A stretch of DNA of 64,000 nucleotides from Gavia stellata (taxonomy: Eukaryota; Chordata; Aves; Gaviiformes; Gaviidae). Shown piece by piece: positions 1 to 11,500 of the stretch. The notes under the pieces are model-generated. The model saw only the letters and a program-made list of their open reading frames with translations. It ran no database searches and had not been told where the DNA came from. The position numbers and the translations under genes are program-made. The stretch lies in assembly GCF_030936135.1 (NCBI RefSeq), contig NC_082612.1, positions 19,105,475 through 19,169,474 of the forward strand, read 5' to 3'. Position 1 is the first letter of the stretch. Every line of letters begins with the position of its first letter.

Positions 1-115
1 CTTACACCCTCGAAAGACATCTTCAGCCTCCACCCGGGCTGCCGCGGTGCTTGAGCAGCAACATGCGGGCAGGGTAGAGTTGCGCACGCGTGCCTGTCTT
101 TTCTGCCTCTTACAG

Positions 116-3100
116 CATGGCGTCGAGGAGACGGCAGCAGAATGCGAAAGGCTGGGAGCCACTGTCCAAGCCTTCGTGGTGGACTGCAGCAAAAGGGAGG
201 AGATCTACAGCACCGCAGAGAAGGTAGGGGAGCAGGGGCATGTCCAAACGCTTCCACAAACGTGCTTGATTTTCAGAGGAAGTCAGGAAAACAAGAGGAG
301 AGGTATTGTATGCAAATCATGCAAACCCTTGGGATCTCTCCACTTCTCGCTGCTTTCTGTACGGAGAGTGAAGTAGCATTTCTGAGACAGCAGCCAGTCC
401 CATCCTCTTTTGTGAGGCTCTGGCGTATCGCGCCTCGTTGCCTACTTTAATTCTGCCTTTTAGTTTCCTGAAAAGCACACACAATCATTTTCTTGTAAAG
501 GATATGGTCCAGCTGGCTCAAAACACTCTGTACGTCCATAGTCCCCACGGTGACTACACAGAGCACACTGTGTCTGTGGGCAACGTGTGGACGACTATAA
601 ATGCCGGCAGTAATTAAGGGAGAAGCATCAGATCGAAAGCTGATTTCACGGTACTACTGCACAGTTCCTACCATGTCTGGAAAATTGGCGTGATCTTCCT
701 AAAAGAAACGGCGTTAAGGATTAAATCAATTGTTGCTCATCTTCCACAGCCTTGCATTTTTTTTGTAACGATGACACACACCTTTCTGTTTTTTTTCTGT
801 CCAAAAGGTGAAAAAGGACATTGGGGATGTCTCCATCCTGGTGAATAACGCTGGTGTGATTACCGCTGCCGACCTGCTCTCGACTCAGGACCACCAGATT
901 GAAAGAATGTTTGAAGTCAACACTCTTGCTCACATCTGGGTAAGGGCCGCTACCATCTTCATACCAACATTTTTTGGGAGCATTGTTGAGGAGGTGTGTT
1001 TAGACTAAGAGTTGTTTTCAGCTACCAGTGAATTACAAAAGCGTCTTTCGGACGTCTGTAGCACAGGGGCACCCAGCCAGACTGACTGTTGGGAAACGTG
1101 ATGAACCTCTTGCTGATCTGAGCCTGGCCCGGCTTTTTCATGCTCTTTTCTCTGCGTGAGCTAGCCGGCGACGGCCTCGCCTGCAGCACGGGTGGGTCTC
1201 TGTCAGAGGGGTATTAGGGTTCCTCATCGCATCGGGTAGTTTGGGCACCCGCAGCTGAGTGCCAAGACCCTGCCAGTAGAAGATAACGCAGCTGAAAAAT
1301 ACAAAGGCATGTTTTTAGTGGCTGACCTGCACAAAAGGCGGCCGGCACGTGGCCCGAATGGCCAGGCAGGTGCAGGTCGGGCAGAGCAGGGGAGGGCTGG
1401 CCCCGCAGCTCCCAGCACAGCCCGGCCATGGGGCACAGCGAGGCCTGGCCCCTCCCTGACTGCAGCGACCAGCCCGGCCGATCTCCCTGGGCACTCTTGC
1501 CCTCGCTGTTTGGACCTCGCTGTGTCGCCGCCTTCCCTCTTGGCTCCTGCAGCCACTTCTGAGGCCGTCTCCCATCAGTCCTGCCTCTCCTTGTGATTTG
1601 TACCTCTCTCATCTCTCTGCTGACTTTCTCACAGCTTTCTCCCAGCAGTCAGAGTGGAGGTGACACAGCTGGGCCCCGTCCGAGCTGGGCCTTGGGTCCC
1701 TGGCACGTCCGCAGCTGACCCCTGGGCTAGGGCAGCTGCCAGCTGGGCTTACAGACTGGGAGGGGTTCAGCAGTTAAGGACTTGTTGGGTGTGGCAGAAG
1801 AAGAGAGATGCTGCAGACTGATGGGCGGTTTATTGTACATGCGATAGCATTAGTCACTTAATTAATGATAGTCAGGGTCAGTGTTGAATACACCTGAGAA
1901 AACATTGTTCTTTTCCTCCTTTCCCCCACCCCATTATGGCCTCTTGGTTTAAATGACTTTCAAGACCACAAGAGCTTTTCTGCCAGCCATGATGAACAAC
2001 AACCACGGTCACATTGTCACGGTGGCTTCGGCAGCAGGTCATTTCGTGACTTCTTTCATGGTGGCTTATTGGTAAGTGCTTTTCAAAGCAGCTCTCTTCA
2101 TTTTTTTAGTTTTAATTGTGTCTTCTCCATCAGAAAGCACAGAGTAACCAAAATAAGCCTCCCACTGAATACAGTAGGTCCAAAGGACGGTGCCACAGAG
2201 GGAAAAGCACAACAGCCAGCGCTTAAGGGTGCCTGTCAATGTGCTTATTTAACCGATTTAAGCCCCAATTTAACTTAACTGCCGATTTAACATAAGGTTC
2301 GATTAACCTTAACCGCCGATTTAACTTAACGTTCCTGCCAATTTGCTGCTTAGCTCTGACTGAATCAGGAGCAATGCTCGTATGAAGAAACAGTCATGTG
2401 ACACATCAACTCATGAAAGCTTCTCCTTTTTTCTCTCCCTCACCCATCCAGACTTTCGCTTAGCAAAAAAGGTATCCTCTTCCCTTCTCCTTCTTAGAAA
2501 GTAGCGCTTCTGTGAGTTTTTGCAGTGTTGTCAAGTAAAGCCCTAATGAGTAGCTTTTGATCTTTCTACTGTTGTGGCAGTGACTGTAGTGTATAGAAAT
2601 ACCTCTGCCATCGTGAGTTAAAATTGCTTTTCTACTTGAAACACGCCTAGAAAATCACGGCACGTGAACAGAGAGACTGTTCGATGATTGCCTATTGCCG
2701 TTCTGCGTCAGACCTAGCCCTCTGTAACAGCAGCTCCAGGCGGAGCAATCTTCCCCTGGGAACCCTCCTTCTCGGAGAGTCGCTCACTGCTGGCAACATG
2801 AGAGCTCCCCAGCCAGGGATTTTACTGGGATTGCAGTGTCCAAATCAATAGCAGTCCATAAACTGATTCTCTGGTTCTGCTTTCTTTTGGGGTGATTTAT
2901 ACTCCTGGCCTGCACCAATTTCTGTGGCGTTAATTGCCTCCATTTTGCACGCGTAACACTCCTCTATTTCAAAACTCACACGCGAGCGTCACGAGACACT
3001 CCTATGTAGTACGAGAAACACTAGAGGGTTGTTCTCCATTTCCACCCTGCCCATCCTTCTTCATGTTAGGTATTCAGGCTGCATTCCTTCTACGAATCTT

Positions 3101-5523
3101 CTCACATGGGAAAAACAGGAACTCCATCGATTGATGCACATCAGTTATCATTTTCTAAGAATTCCTGACGTTTGTCTGTCTGCTCACAACTAAGGCGACT
3201 TTTTCTGAAAGATGCCAGCTCTGCTTGCCACAATTACTCCCCCAAGCAGCAATGTCTAATCCAGCACTACACTCCGGCACAGGGAAAGTTAGAATTATTC
3301 CCTGCCCTCTCTTCTCACCTGGATTACGGGTTTGGGTTTTTTGCTTCCTAGTCAGTGCTGTGTGATGTTTTAGGCCCTTTCCCTTTGTAGAAAGCTGGAA
3401 ATAGTATTTCTGCCTTCTCATTTGTGCTTTTCCCCCCTCCTGCAGTTCAAGCAAGTTTGCTGCGGTTGGATTTCATAAAGCTCTGACAGAGGAGCTGTCT
3501 ACCCTGGGAAAGGACGGAGTAAAAACTTCATGTCTTTGTCCGGTTTTTATAAACACTGGATTTGTCAAAAACCCCCGTACAAGGTAACTATCAAAACTCT
3601 GCCTTCCTCTCCTTCCTTCTTTGCATCAAGACACTACCTAGTAGCCCCAGCTTTAGGCCTCGTGGTCCCACTGGCTATATAAAACCAGAATATAGTGTGG
3701 GCTCAAGAAAATCTGCAGTGTCATTTAACCCACGTCACGGTTGCGTCTGAATTACCTGGGTTTGCGCGTACGTGAAGCATCAGCCCGTACCACCCCTGTT
3801 TTACCTGCCTAGCTCTTACACGTATGCTCTCCTGTGTAGGCTTGGGAAGATTTTGGAGATTGAAGAAGTTGTAGAGGCCCTGATGGAAGGAATACTGACC
3901 AACCAGAAAATGATTTTTGTTCCATCACATCTAAACATTGCTTTACTTTCTGAAATGTAAGTAGCAAAAGAAAAAATAAGGGGGGGGGAGGAAAAAACAT
4001 ATTGATGCTAACTACCCGAGTATACAAGCATCAAACGTGTAAAAGAGATGGTTTGGCAGCATAGAGAAACCCTGGAATGACAGATGGACAGCAGAAGTTC
4101 ACATTTTACCCACTTCCATTTATTTTCTATTAATTATCATCAGTGTTGGGCATCACTATACTTAGTCATTTATCAGTCCAGGTTTGACATTGATATGCCT
4201 ACAGTAACTAGATAACATGTAACTGTCTGCAGGAGAGAGTATTGTTCTTTAAACAGCCACCCATCTGAAATATTTTACTATGAGAAGAACACATAACAAG
4301 GTAATGAAATAGCAGTGGTTCTTTCAAACGACGACAGCAGACATCATACACAAAGATTTTTCTGAGCCCTCAGAGGTCCTTGTGATCCACTTTCTGCAGC
4401 TAACTGTTCTCAGTGGAGAACTCGACCGCTCTAGAGGCTGATAGGGAAGGAGAGGGAGAACAAGGGAACACTTTTTCTTCACAGATAGCCGTTTCCCTTG
4501 GGCTTGCAAACAACAGCTTCTCTGAACCAGCAGCTCCAGCGTAGTTCCAGACAGAGCTGAGGACCTGCTGCTTGTTAGTGTTTGTTTCTTCATGTCAGCA
4601 CCAAAGACTGAGGTCACAGAGGCTGGGAACGCTGCTTCAAAAGGGCTCTACTGCTTCTCTCTGCCGCGCAAAGCAAGATTTGTCCTCTCATACGTTTTTA
4701 ATACCCAGCGTAGCTGCTCTGCTGAGGAGGCGTTTTTACCAGAGCGCAGGTTACAAATCAGGAATTCACATCAGAACAACTAAGTTAACTTTTCAGTTAA
4801 CTTCTACAGTATTTCATGAAACACTCAGTAATACCTTGTTTGCAAAACCCAACACCAGAGAGCAGGAAAAAGCTTCTAAGTCTTTTTGCATCGTAAAAGA
4901 GCTGCATGCTGACAGTGCAAGTCTGCAGAAGTCTGTAGACAACTCAAATCTAATGCTGTCAAAGCCCTTAGGATACTTTTGCTTTTTTTGTCTTAATCTG
5001 GGGCAGAGGGACACAAAGAGACATGACTCATAAGAGAAGAAATCCTAGGAGAGGAAACTGCACCTCGGTTTTAACATCTCACCCTTCCATAGGCCTGCTG
5101 CTTTTCAGAGCGTAAACCACTCAATACACACCTATCTCTGTTCAGTATTGAACCTTCTTGGATCCTGCAGCAGTATTGCAACCCAAATACTGCCCAGTGG
5201 GTACCCGGCCTTGGAACTGTCATAAAAGGAGATGGGTGGGATTGGAGTTAAACTAGACTAAGATTGACGAGGGCTACGTATTCTTTGGAACTAACACCTG
5301 GTTTAAGCCTTGGTCTCAGCCTATGAGTACACGCTTCTGCTCCCAGACCAGCTCTTCCCTCACCTGCGGCACTGCTTTTTCCCATAATTTCATTTTCTTA
5401 TCCTACATTTAATTGCCTGTTATTATCTCTTTCAGGTTGTTTCCAGAACGTGCCTTGGCCGTTCTGAAAAAGCTGACCAATGTCAAGTTTGATGCGGTCG
5501 TTGGGCAGAGAAGCAGCCAGTGA
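116..5523 (+). CDS. HSD17B11: 17-beta-hydroxysteroid dehydrogenase 11-like, copy A (5' partial; exons 2-7)
   Basis: Short-chain dehydrogenase of the SDR16C group; family members oxidise 17-beta-hydroxysteroids or retinoids with NAD+ at the ER and lipid droplets. Coding exons, all with AG/GT borders: 116-223, 808-939, 1965-2071, 3446-3583, 3840-3956, 5436-5523; phases join without a stop and end at TGA 5521-5523. Exon 1, with the membrane anchor and the glycine-rich cofactor loop, lies before the window. Visible family motifs, numbered as in complete copy B: NNAG at 119-122, catalytic Asn144 in VNTLAHIW, Ser172 in VASAAG, and Tyr185/Lys189 in YCSSK, so all catalytic residues seen are intact. 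It differs from copy B at R230 (H in B), at 262-264, 269 and 271 (HLN, S, M here; SQR, F, R in B) and at N286 (D in B). The C-terminal stretch is less like human HSD17B11 than that of copy B. Confident on family; copy-level orthology to HSD17B11 or HSD17B13 is not settled. Confidence 0.93.
2256..2508. other. About 250-bp segment in intron 4 of copy A, missing from copy B
   Basis: Copies A and B run in parallel up to the shared TTATTTAACC (about 2255 in A, 11785 in B) and again from GCTTCTGTGAG. The coordinate offset drops from 9530 before the gap to 9277 after it. The first 90 bases or so hold degenerate repeats of the type CCGATTTAACTTAAC, which could have promoted a slippage deletion in copy B. 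The splice sites on either side are unaffected. Confidence 0.75.
3924..5343. other. Diverged tract between gene copies (end of exon 6 and most of intron 6, copy A)
   Basis: From 3924 the near-identity with copy B stops inside exon 6. Intron 6 is 1479 bp here and 708 bp in copy B. The alignable part (about 4320-4580 against 13390-13620) is clearly less similar by eye than the flanking sequence. Near-identity returns at CAGACCAGCTCTTCCC (about 5344 here, 13852 in B), just before exon 7. This is the signature of an older duplication whose flanks were homogenised later. Confidence 0.7.
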
Positions 5524-5770
5524 AAAGCAAAAATCGATCCTCATTTCCCAGTGGCACGAGTGAAAACAGAACATGTGCTGAGCGTAGTTCAGCTGGTTTG
5601 ATTCAGAGCAGGACTCAGACAGATGCTGCCAGGCCACCATTTCCAAGCACACCTAAGGGTTTACCCCACACCTGCAGCAGGGACATACCTGCATAAGATG
5701 GAGCATTAACAAAGCAGAGCTGCATCTCCAGAAGCCTAAAGGGCTGCTTTGGCTGTACGTCACGTTGCTA

Positions 5771-5776
5771 AATAAA
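5771..5776 (+). terminator. Polyadenylation signal of copy A
   Basis: AATAAA 248 bases after the stop codon, with a second AATAAA at 5809-5814. The corresponding signal of copy B (14586-14591) lies in homologous sequence, which supports its use. This marks the likely end of the copy A 3' UTR. Confidence 0.55.
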
Positions 5777-5830
5777 TACCGTTCTCTAACCCAAAGGTGT
5801 CTCTCAGCAATAAAAGTGGTAACCAGGTCC

Positions 5831-6690
5831 GAGCAAGGGCGGCGGAGCAGGTGCCGCACCAGTGAAAGGGCCAGCCAGAGTCTGCCGACTACCAGGCCGG
5901 GCTGCGGGGACGAGGCAGGTCCCCAGTCACACCAGGAAGCCACTTCAGGCTCAGCGAGGTACAGGGCCAGGCACGGCACGCCAACAGCGCAGCCCACGCA
6001 AGGGCTGCGACCAGAGCCAGGGCTTAAATGCGGGTGGGTGCCAGGCCAGGGGCAGAGGGTGCATGGGGGAAGGCTCCCGACGAGCCTCCTCACAGCTCCT
6101 CATCACAAGCCGGCGGCTTGCTCTGACGGGACCCGCCTGACCAGGAGGTTGAACCCCCAACGGTCTTTGGCCTGCGGTACAAGAGAACGGCAGCTGATGA
6201 AAGACGGGTCAAAGACCTCCTCGGAGCACCGATTCTCTTGCCACATCCTTGTGCAACTCCCGACTGCGCCAGGGGCGTGCTGGCTCCCAGCCATCCGAGG
6301 GAGGCCTGAACATGTTGCCACCTTCGGCACAGCTGGAAATGGGCGGCTTCCATAGAATCCAGCCCGCTCACCTCTGCGTTTCATGTTGCCCTGTAAAGTG
6401 AGGTTCTTCAGAAAAGGGAGAGCCCTCGTCACCCAGCTCCTCCTGCTCTCAGGTGGCAACAGGTAGAAGTTTGTGCTGCCGGCGGCACAAATGGTTGCTA
6501 AATGTGCTAAATGACACAAAAATGGTTTCCTTTTTGCTCACATAACATAGATGTAACAGGACATTCAGGGTGCATCAGTGCAAGCTGGGAACTTGTGCTT
6601 CACAGTGCAAGATTCCTATAGCCGAGAAAGAAAGAGGGATTTTGCAAAATCCAGGGCATCAAAAAAAAAAGTTAAAAGCCAATTAAAGGA
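5831..6690. repeat. 3'-flank block of the tandem duplication, copy A (matches 15412-16290)
   Basis: About 860 bp of GC- and CpG-rich sequence downstream of copy A recurs almost unchanged at 15412-16290 downstream of copy B (offset 9581 at its start). It holds overlapping open frames on both strands (for example 5765-6355 on + and 6103-6519 on -), but none has a recognisable domain, and their conservation is explained by the recent copying of the DNA. I see no supported gene in it. Confidence 0.7.
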
Positions 6691-7554
6691 TACTTCGGTA
6701 TGGTTTCTATTTCAAACCAAAGCCAAATAGCATGTTTTGTGCTGGCCCTGCTTTTTTTTGAGCTGTGTATTGCCCTCTTGCTAAGATGAAAGTCCTGTCA
6801 CATATGTCAGACACTTGAAGCCAGAGCACAGCTGTGTGGCTTTTTCATTACGTTCACTTCCACCTATTCTTACCTAGTGAGGAATCAAAGGGTCTAAAAA
6901 CACAGAAGCTTCCAAAACCCTGTCAGAGGGAGCAGCATACTGGCCAAAATGTTTGTCATTAACACTGGAGCCTAACGGCTAAATAATTTTGTATGATGAT
7001 TTAAATGATTTGTAGGTATTTGACAGTTGTGTCTTGTATCGCTGGCAAACATTCTTCACTTTCCACCCAGCTCAGCCCTTCCTCGTACACACCTTTCACA
7101 TTTCAGCTATTTCATGGCTTGAATCTGTGCTCAAAGGAAGGGTACAGTACGGTCCAAAGACTCCGAAGAAAAAGCTCAGAAAGACCCCCACGATAGACAA
7201 GTCAAAATCCCGATGTGTAGGCCCTCTTGTCAGACAGAGGAAGGACTGGCTCCAGTAGGACACATCAGACAAGATATTTGGCCTCTCCTGGCCTGCTATT
7301 CCCACTAGCCCTGGGCATCATTCCGACTCTGATGGCAGCATTACATTGGAAGACAAAATCCATCTAGGGCATGATAGACAGCGCTCTCCTGCAGAGACTG
7401 TTTCTCACCACACTTGCACCTAAGGAAAGGAAGGCTCTGTTCAGTCCTGCTTTGCCAGATCTAGTCCAGTCTCTCTGAGCCCAGAGGAATTACCAGGCAA
7501 CGCAACATGTGTGCTACTCCACACGTGGCTACGGTTGCTCTCTGTCTCTCCTAT
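6691..7554. other. Copy-A-specific intergenic sequence
   Basis: This stretch separates two blocks shared with copy B. Only a short, diverged part (around 6755-6800) resembles copy B (16515-16560). No open frame with recognisable homology, no RNA gene and no repeat family was seen. Confidence 0.5.
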
Positions 7555-8124
7555 GGCTGCAAGTCTTCTGCTTGGCATAAAGAAACAGATGCAAAAGGAA
7601 GGATTTAAGCCTTCATCTCCTGAACACCTGGGACAGAACTGAACCATCAAGCCTTCTGGGCTCCTCGGTTCTCTTCCTGTCCACAACAGACAACTGAAGC
7701 TTATCCCAAAGCCGGGTGCCTGGCAGGAGCCTCTGCGAGCAAGCTTCATGCAACTGCCTACAGCTAAGTCCCAAATTTGAAGAGCGGTACCTCACACCCT
7801 GGCTTAGGACCCATTAAGAGTCAGGTTCGTGACTCTGGCCTCATGCTCTGCCTCCCTCTGAGGCGTCGCTCGGAGTCGGTGCTTCTCTGCCCTCCCTGCC
7901 TCCTCCGCCTCGGCCACAGCACTGACTGGAGCCCCGTGCCAGGAAAACGACAGCACCGCTGAGCCGTGCAATTAGGCTCCGGCCCAAATGCCGATGTATT
8001 AATTAAGAACAGAAGGAAGTTCCAAGAGGAAAGTGGGAAGTGCCTAGCTCTGAATCTCGCTGCTGGAGCCCACCCAATCTCCTGCAGACAAGATGGGTAC
8101 CAGTGCAGCCAAACCACCAGGACA
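7555..8124. repeat. Distal flank block of the duplication, copy A (matches 16602-17171)
   Basis: About 570 bp that match 16602-17171 with a constant offset of 9047 and few substitutions. The match ends sharply: after the shared CCACCAGGACA the two copies diverge completely, so 8124/17171 is the right-hand end of the duplicated unit. No gene is supported inside it. Confidence 0.75.
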
Positions 8125-8568
8125 AAAAAAGTCCTTTTCAACAAGGCTAATCTCAACGGGAGGCCGATTTTGGTCAGAGGACAGAGCAAGGTGAGCAGCC
8201 ATAGCGTAAGACGGAAGGCCTGCGTATGGATAACTAACTAATTAAACAGCAGAATTAGAGGGAACAGCCAGCCAAGAGCTCACCTGCCGAGCGCCGCCAG
8301 CCGAAAGGCCTCGCCACCGAGCCCAGCACCGCCCGCCCACCGGCTTTTCCCCGCCCAGGGACACGCCTGCCGCTCTCCGATCGGCTGATGCGCCCGTGCG
8401 AGGTGTGGCCCAACGACTGGCGGACACCGCTACTTGCGCCCCGATGGCGGCCCGGCCTTGGCGATCGCGGTCACCACGTTTCACGGAGCCGTGGGTAAAT
8501 GAACAACCACATCCTTATCAAAAGAGATCGAAGTTCAGTCAGGCAATCAAAGGCCTTTCAGCAGAACA
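8125..8568 (+). promoter_or_regulatory. CpG-rich 5' flank and probable promoter / 5' UTR of copy B
   Basis: GC-rich sequence with frequent CpG (about 8270-8480) lies directly before the copy B start codon and beyond the end of the shared block, so it is the natural promoter region. No convincing TATA box was seen, as is usual for CpG promoters. An ATG at 8499 opens a frame that runs past the main start in another frame (to 8777); if transcribed it would be an overlapping upstream ORF. The transcription start cannot be fixed from sequence alone. Confidence 0.55.
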
Positions 8569-11500
8569 ATGAATCCGTTTCTGGATCTTCTCCTGTTTTT
8601 GGCTACGCTCCTCTACGCCTACTTAGAGGCTTTCGTGAAGCTCTTTGTCCCCGCGAAGAGAAAGTCTGTCAGCGGAGAGCTCGTTCTCATCACGGGTGCC
8701 GGCCATGGCATAGGGAGAGCGACTGCCTTGGAGTTCGCCAAGCGTCAGAGCAGGCTGGTTCTCTGGGACATCAATAAGGTAACTGTGCAGTTCGTGGCTT
8801 GACTCGTTAATCTCCGAGGCCGCTCGGAGGGCTTTGAACAGCGTAAGCAGGGCCGTGTCCAGACTGCACCCACATCACCTCCTCCCGTGGCCGCTCCCCT
8901 CGGCTCCCTGACTGGGACGCTGAGCGCCAGTAAAGGCTTCGGCCCCACTCGCACCAGAGGACGCAGGTGTCTGGGGCCCGCGGTTACTCGCTGCTGGTCA
9001 GCGAGGTCGCGTGCGCAGCGCGTCAAAGAGTACCTGCGAGAGGGAGCGCAGGGGTCAGCAAGCTGCCGCTGGAACCGCTGCCTAGCTGGCAGAAAAAGGC
9101 ACGCTCAGACCCGGAGCCTCTTTCTACAGAGAAGCAGCTTTACCTTCTGCTCGCTGTCTCTCTAGCCTCAGCTATTTTGCGTACGTTGCTGGAGGACGCG
9201 TCTCTCTTCACTCGTATCGACGGGCATCACTGCGTTGAGCTGTGCAGGAGCCCTGCTGCCCTCTGGCACAGTTACACGTGTAGACGGCTGCTGCCAAGGA
9301 GAGCGTCGTCCACGTTCACTGGAATGGGGGAAAAAGGAATAAACTTAGTAGCGAGCGAAACCTGGCTTTGGTGCTGGGAAACGCTGTAAGGGTGGCTGCA
9401 GCTCAGCAAGGTGTGCTTTACCAAGGCAAACTCACTCTTGGTGCCACATTCCCTTTCCGGCAGTCCCACAGAGCCCGGCCAGAGCTCTTTCCCTGGGCAG
9501 CCATGAACTGTTCAGGGGCTGGGCAGCGCTTACGCCCTCGAAAGACATCTTCAGCCTCCACCCGGGCTGCCACAGTGCTTGAGCAGCAACACGCAGGCAG
9601 GATAGAGTTACACACGCGTGCCTGTCTTTTCTGCCTCTTACAGCACGGCGTCGAGGAGACGGCAGCAGAATGCGAAAGGCTGGGAGCCACTGTCCAAGCC
9701 TTCGTGGTGGACTGCAGCAAAAGGGAGGAGATCTACAGCACCGCAGAGAAGGTAGGGGAGCAGGGGCACGTCCAAACGCTTCCACAAACGTGCTTGATTT
9801 TCAGAGAAGTCGGGAAAACAAGAGAAGTATTGTACGCAAATCATGCAAGCCCTTGGGATCTCTCCACTTCTCGCTGCTTTCTGTACGGAGAATGAAGTAG
9901 CACTTCTGAGACAGCAGCCAGTCCCATCCTCTTTTGTGAGGCTCTGGCGTATCGCGCCTCGTTGCCAACCTTAATTCTGCCTTTCAGTTTCCTGAAAAGC
10001 ACACACAATCATTTTCTTGTAAAGGATATGGTCCAGCTGGCTCAAAACACTCTGTACGTCCATAGTCCCCACGGTGACTACACAGAGCACACTGTGTCTG
10101 TGGGCAACGTGTGGACGACTATAAATGCCGGCAGTAATTAAGGGAGAAGCATCAGATCGAAAGCTGATTTCACGGTACTACTGCACAGTTCCTACCATGT
10201 CTGAAAAATTGGCGTGATCTTCCTCTCCCTAAAAGAAATGGCGTTAAGGATTAAATCAATTGTTGCTCATCTTCCACAGCCTTGCATTTTTTTTTGTAAC
10301 GATGACACACACCTTTCTGTTTTTTTCTGTCCAAAAGGTGAAAAAGGACATTGGGGATGTCTCCATCCTGGTGAATAACGCTGGTGTGATTACCGCTGCC
10401 GACCTGCTCTCGACTCAGGACCACCAGATTGAAAGAATGTTTGAAGTCAACACTCTTGCTCACATCTGGGTAAGGGCCGCTACCATCTTCATGGCTACGT
10501 TTTTTGGGAGCATTGTTGAGGAGGCGTGTTTAGACTAAGAGTTGTTGTCAGCTATCAGTGAATTACAAAAGCGTCTTTCGGACGTCTGTAGCACAGGGGC
10601 ACCCAGCCAGACTGACTGTTGGGAAACGTGATGAACCTCTTGCTGATCTGAGCCTGGCCCGGCTTTTTCACGCTCTTTTCTCTGCGTGAGCTAGCTGGCG
10701 ACGGCCTCGCCTGCAGCACGGGTGGGTCTCTGTCAGAGGGGTATTAGGGTTCCTCATCGCATCAGGTAGTTTGGGCACCCGCAGCTGAGTGCCAAGACCC
10801 TGCCAGTAGAAGATAACGCAGCTGAAAAATACAAAGGCATGTTTTTAGCGGCTGACCTGCACAAAAGGCGGCCGGCACGTGGCCCGAATGGCCAGGCAGG
10901 TGCAGGTCGGGCAGAGCAGGGGAGGGCTGGCCCCGCAGCTCCCAGCACAGCCCGGCCATGGGGCACAGCGAGGCCTGGCCCCTCCCTGACTGCAGCGACC
11001 AGCCCGGCCGATCTCCCCGGACGCTCTTGCCCTCGCTGTTTGGACCTCGCTGTGTCGCCGCCTTCCCTCTTGGCTCCTGCGGCCACTTTCAAGGCTGTCT
11101 CCCATCAGTCCTGCCTCTCCTTGTGATTTGTACCTCTCTCATCTCTCTGCTGACTTTCTCACAGCTTTCTCCCAGCAGTCAGAGTGGAGGTGACACAGCT
11201 GGGCCCCGTCCGAGCTGGGCCTTGGGTCCCTGGCACGTCCGCAGCTGACCCCTGGGCTAGGGCAGCTGCCAGCTGGGCTTACAGACTGGGAGGGGTTCAG
11301 CAGTTAAGGACTTGTTGGGTGTGGCAGAAGAAGAGAGATGCTGCAGACTGATGGGCGGTTTATTGTACATGCGATAGCGTTAGTCACTTAATTAATGATA
11401 GTCAGGGTCAGTGTTGAATACGCCTGAGAAAACATTGTTCTTTTCCTCCTTTCCCCCACCCCATTATGGCCTCTTGGTTTAAATGACTTTCAAGACCACA

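Noticed and set aside
2295-2310. GGTTCGATTAACC, reminiscent of a tRNA T-arm / B box
   Set aside because: No acceptor or anticodon stems fit around it; it is part of the local degenerate TTAACC repeats.
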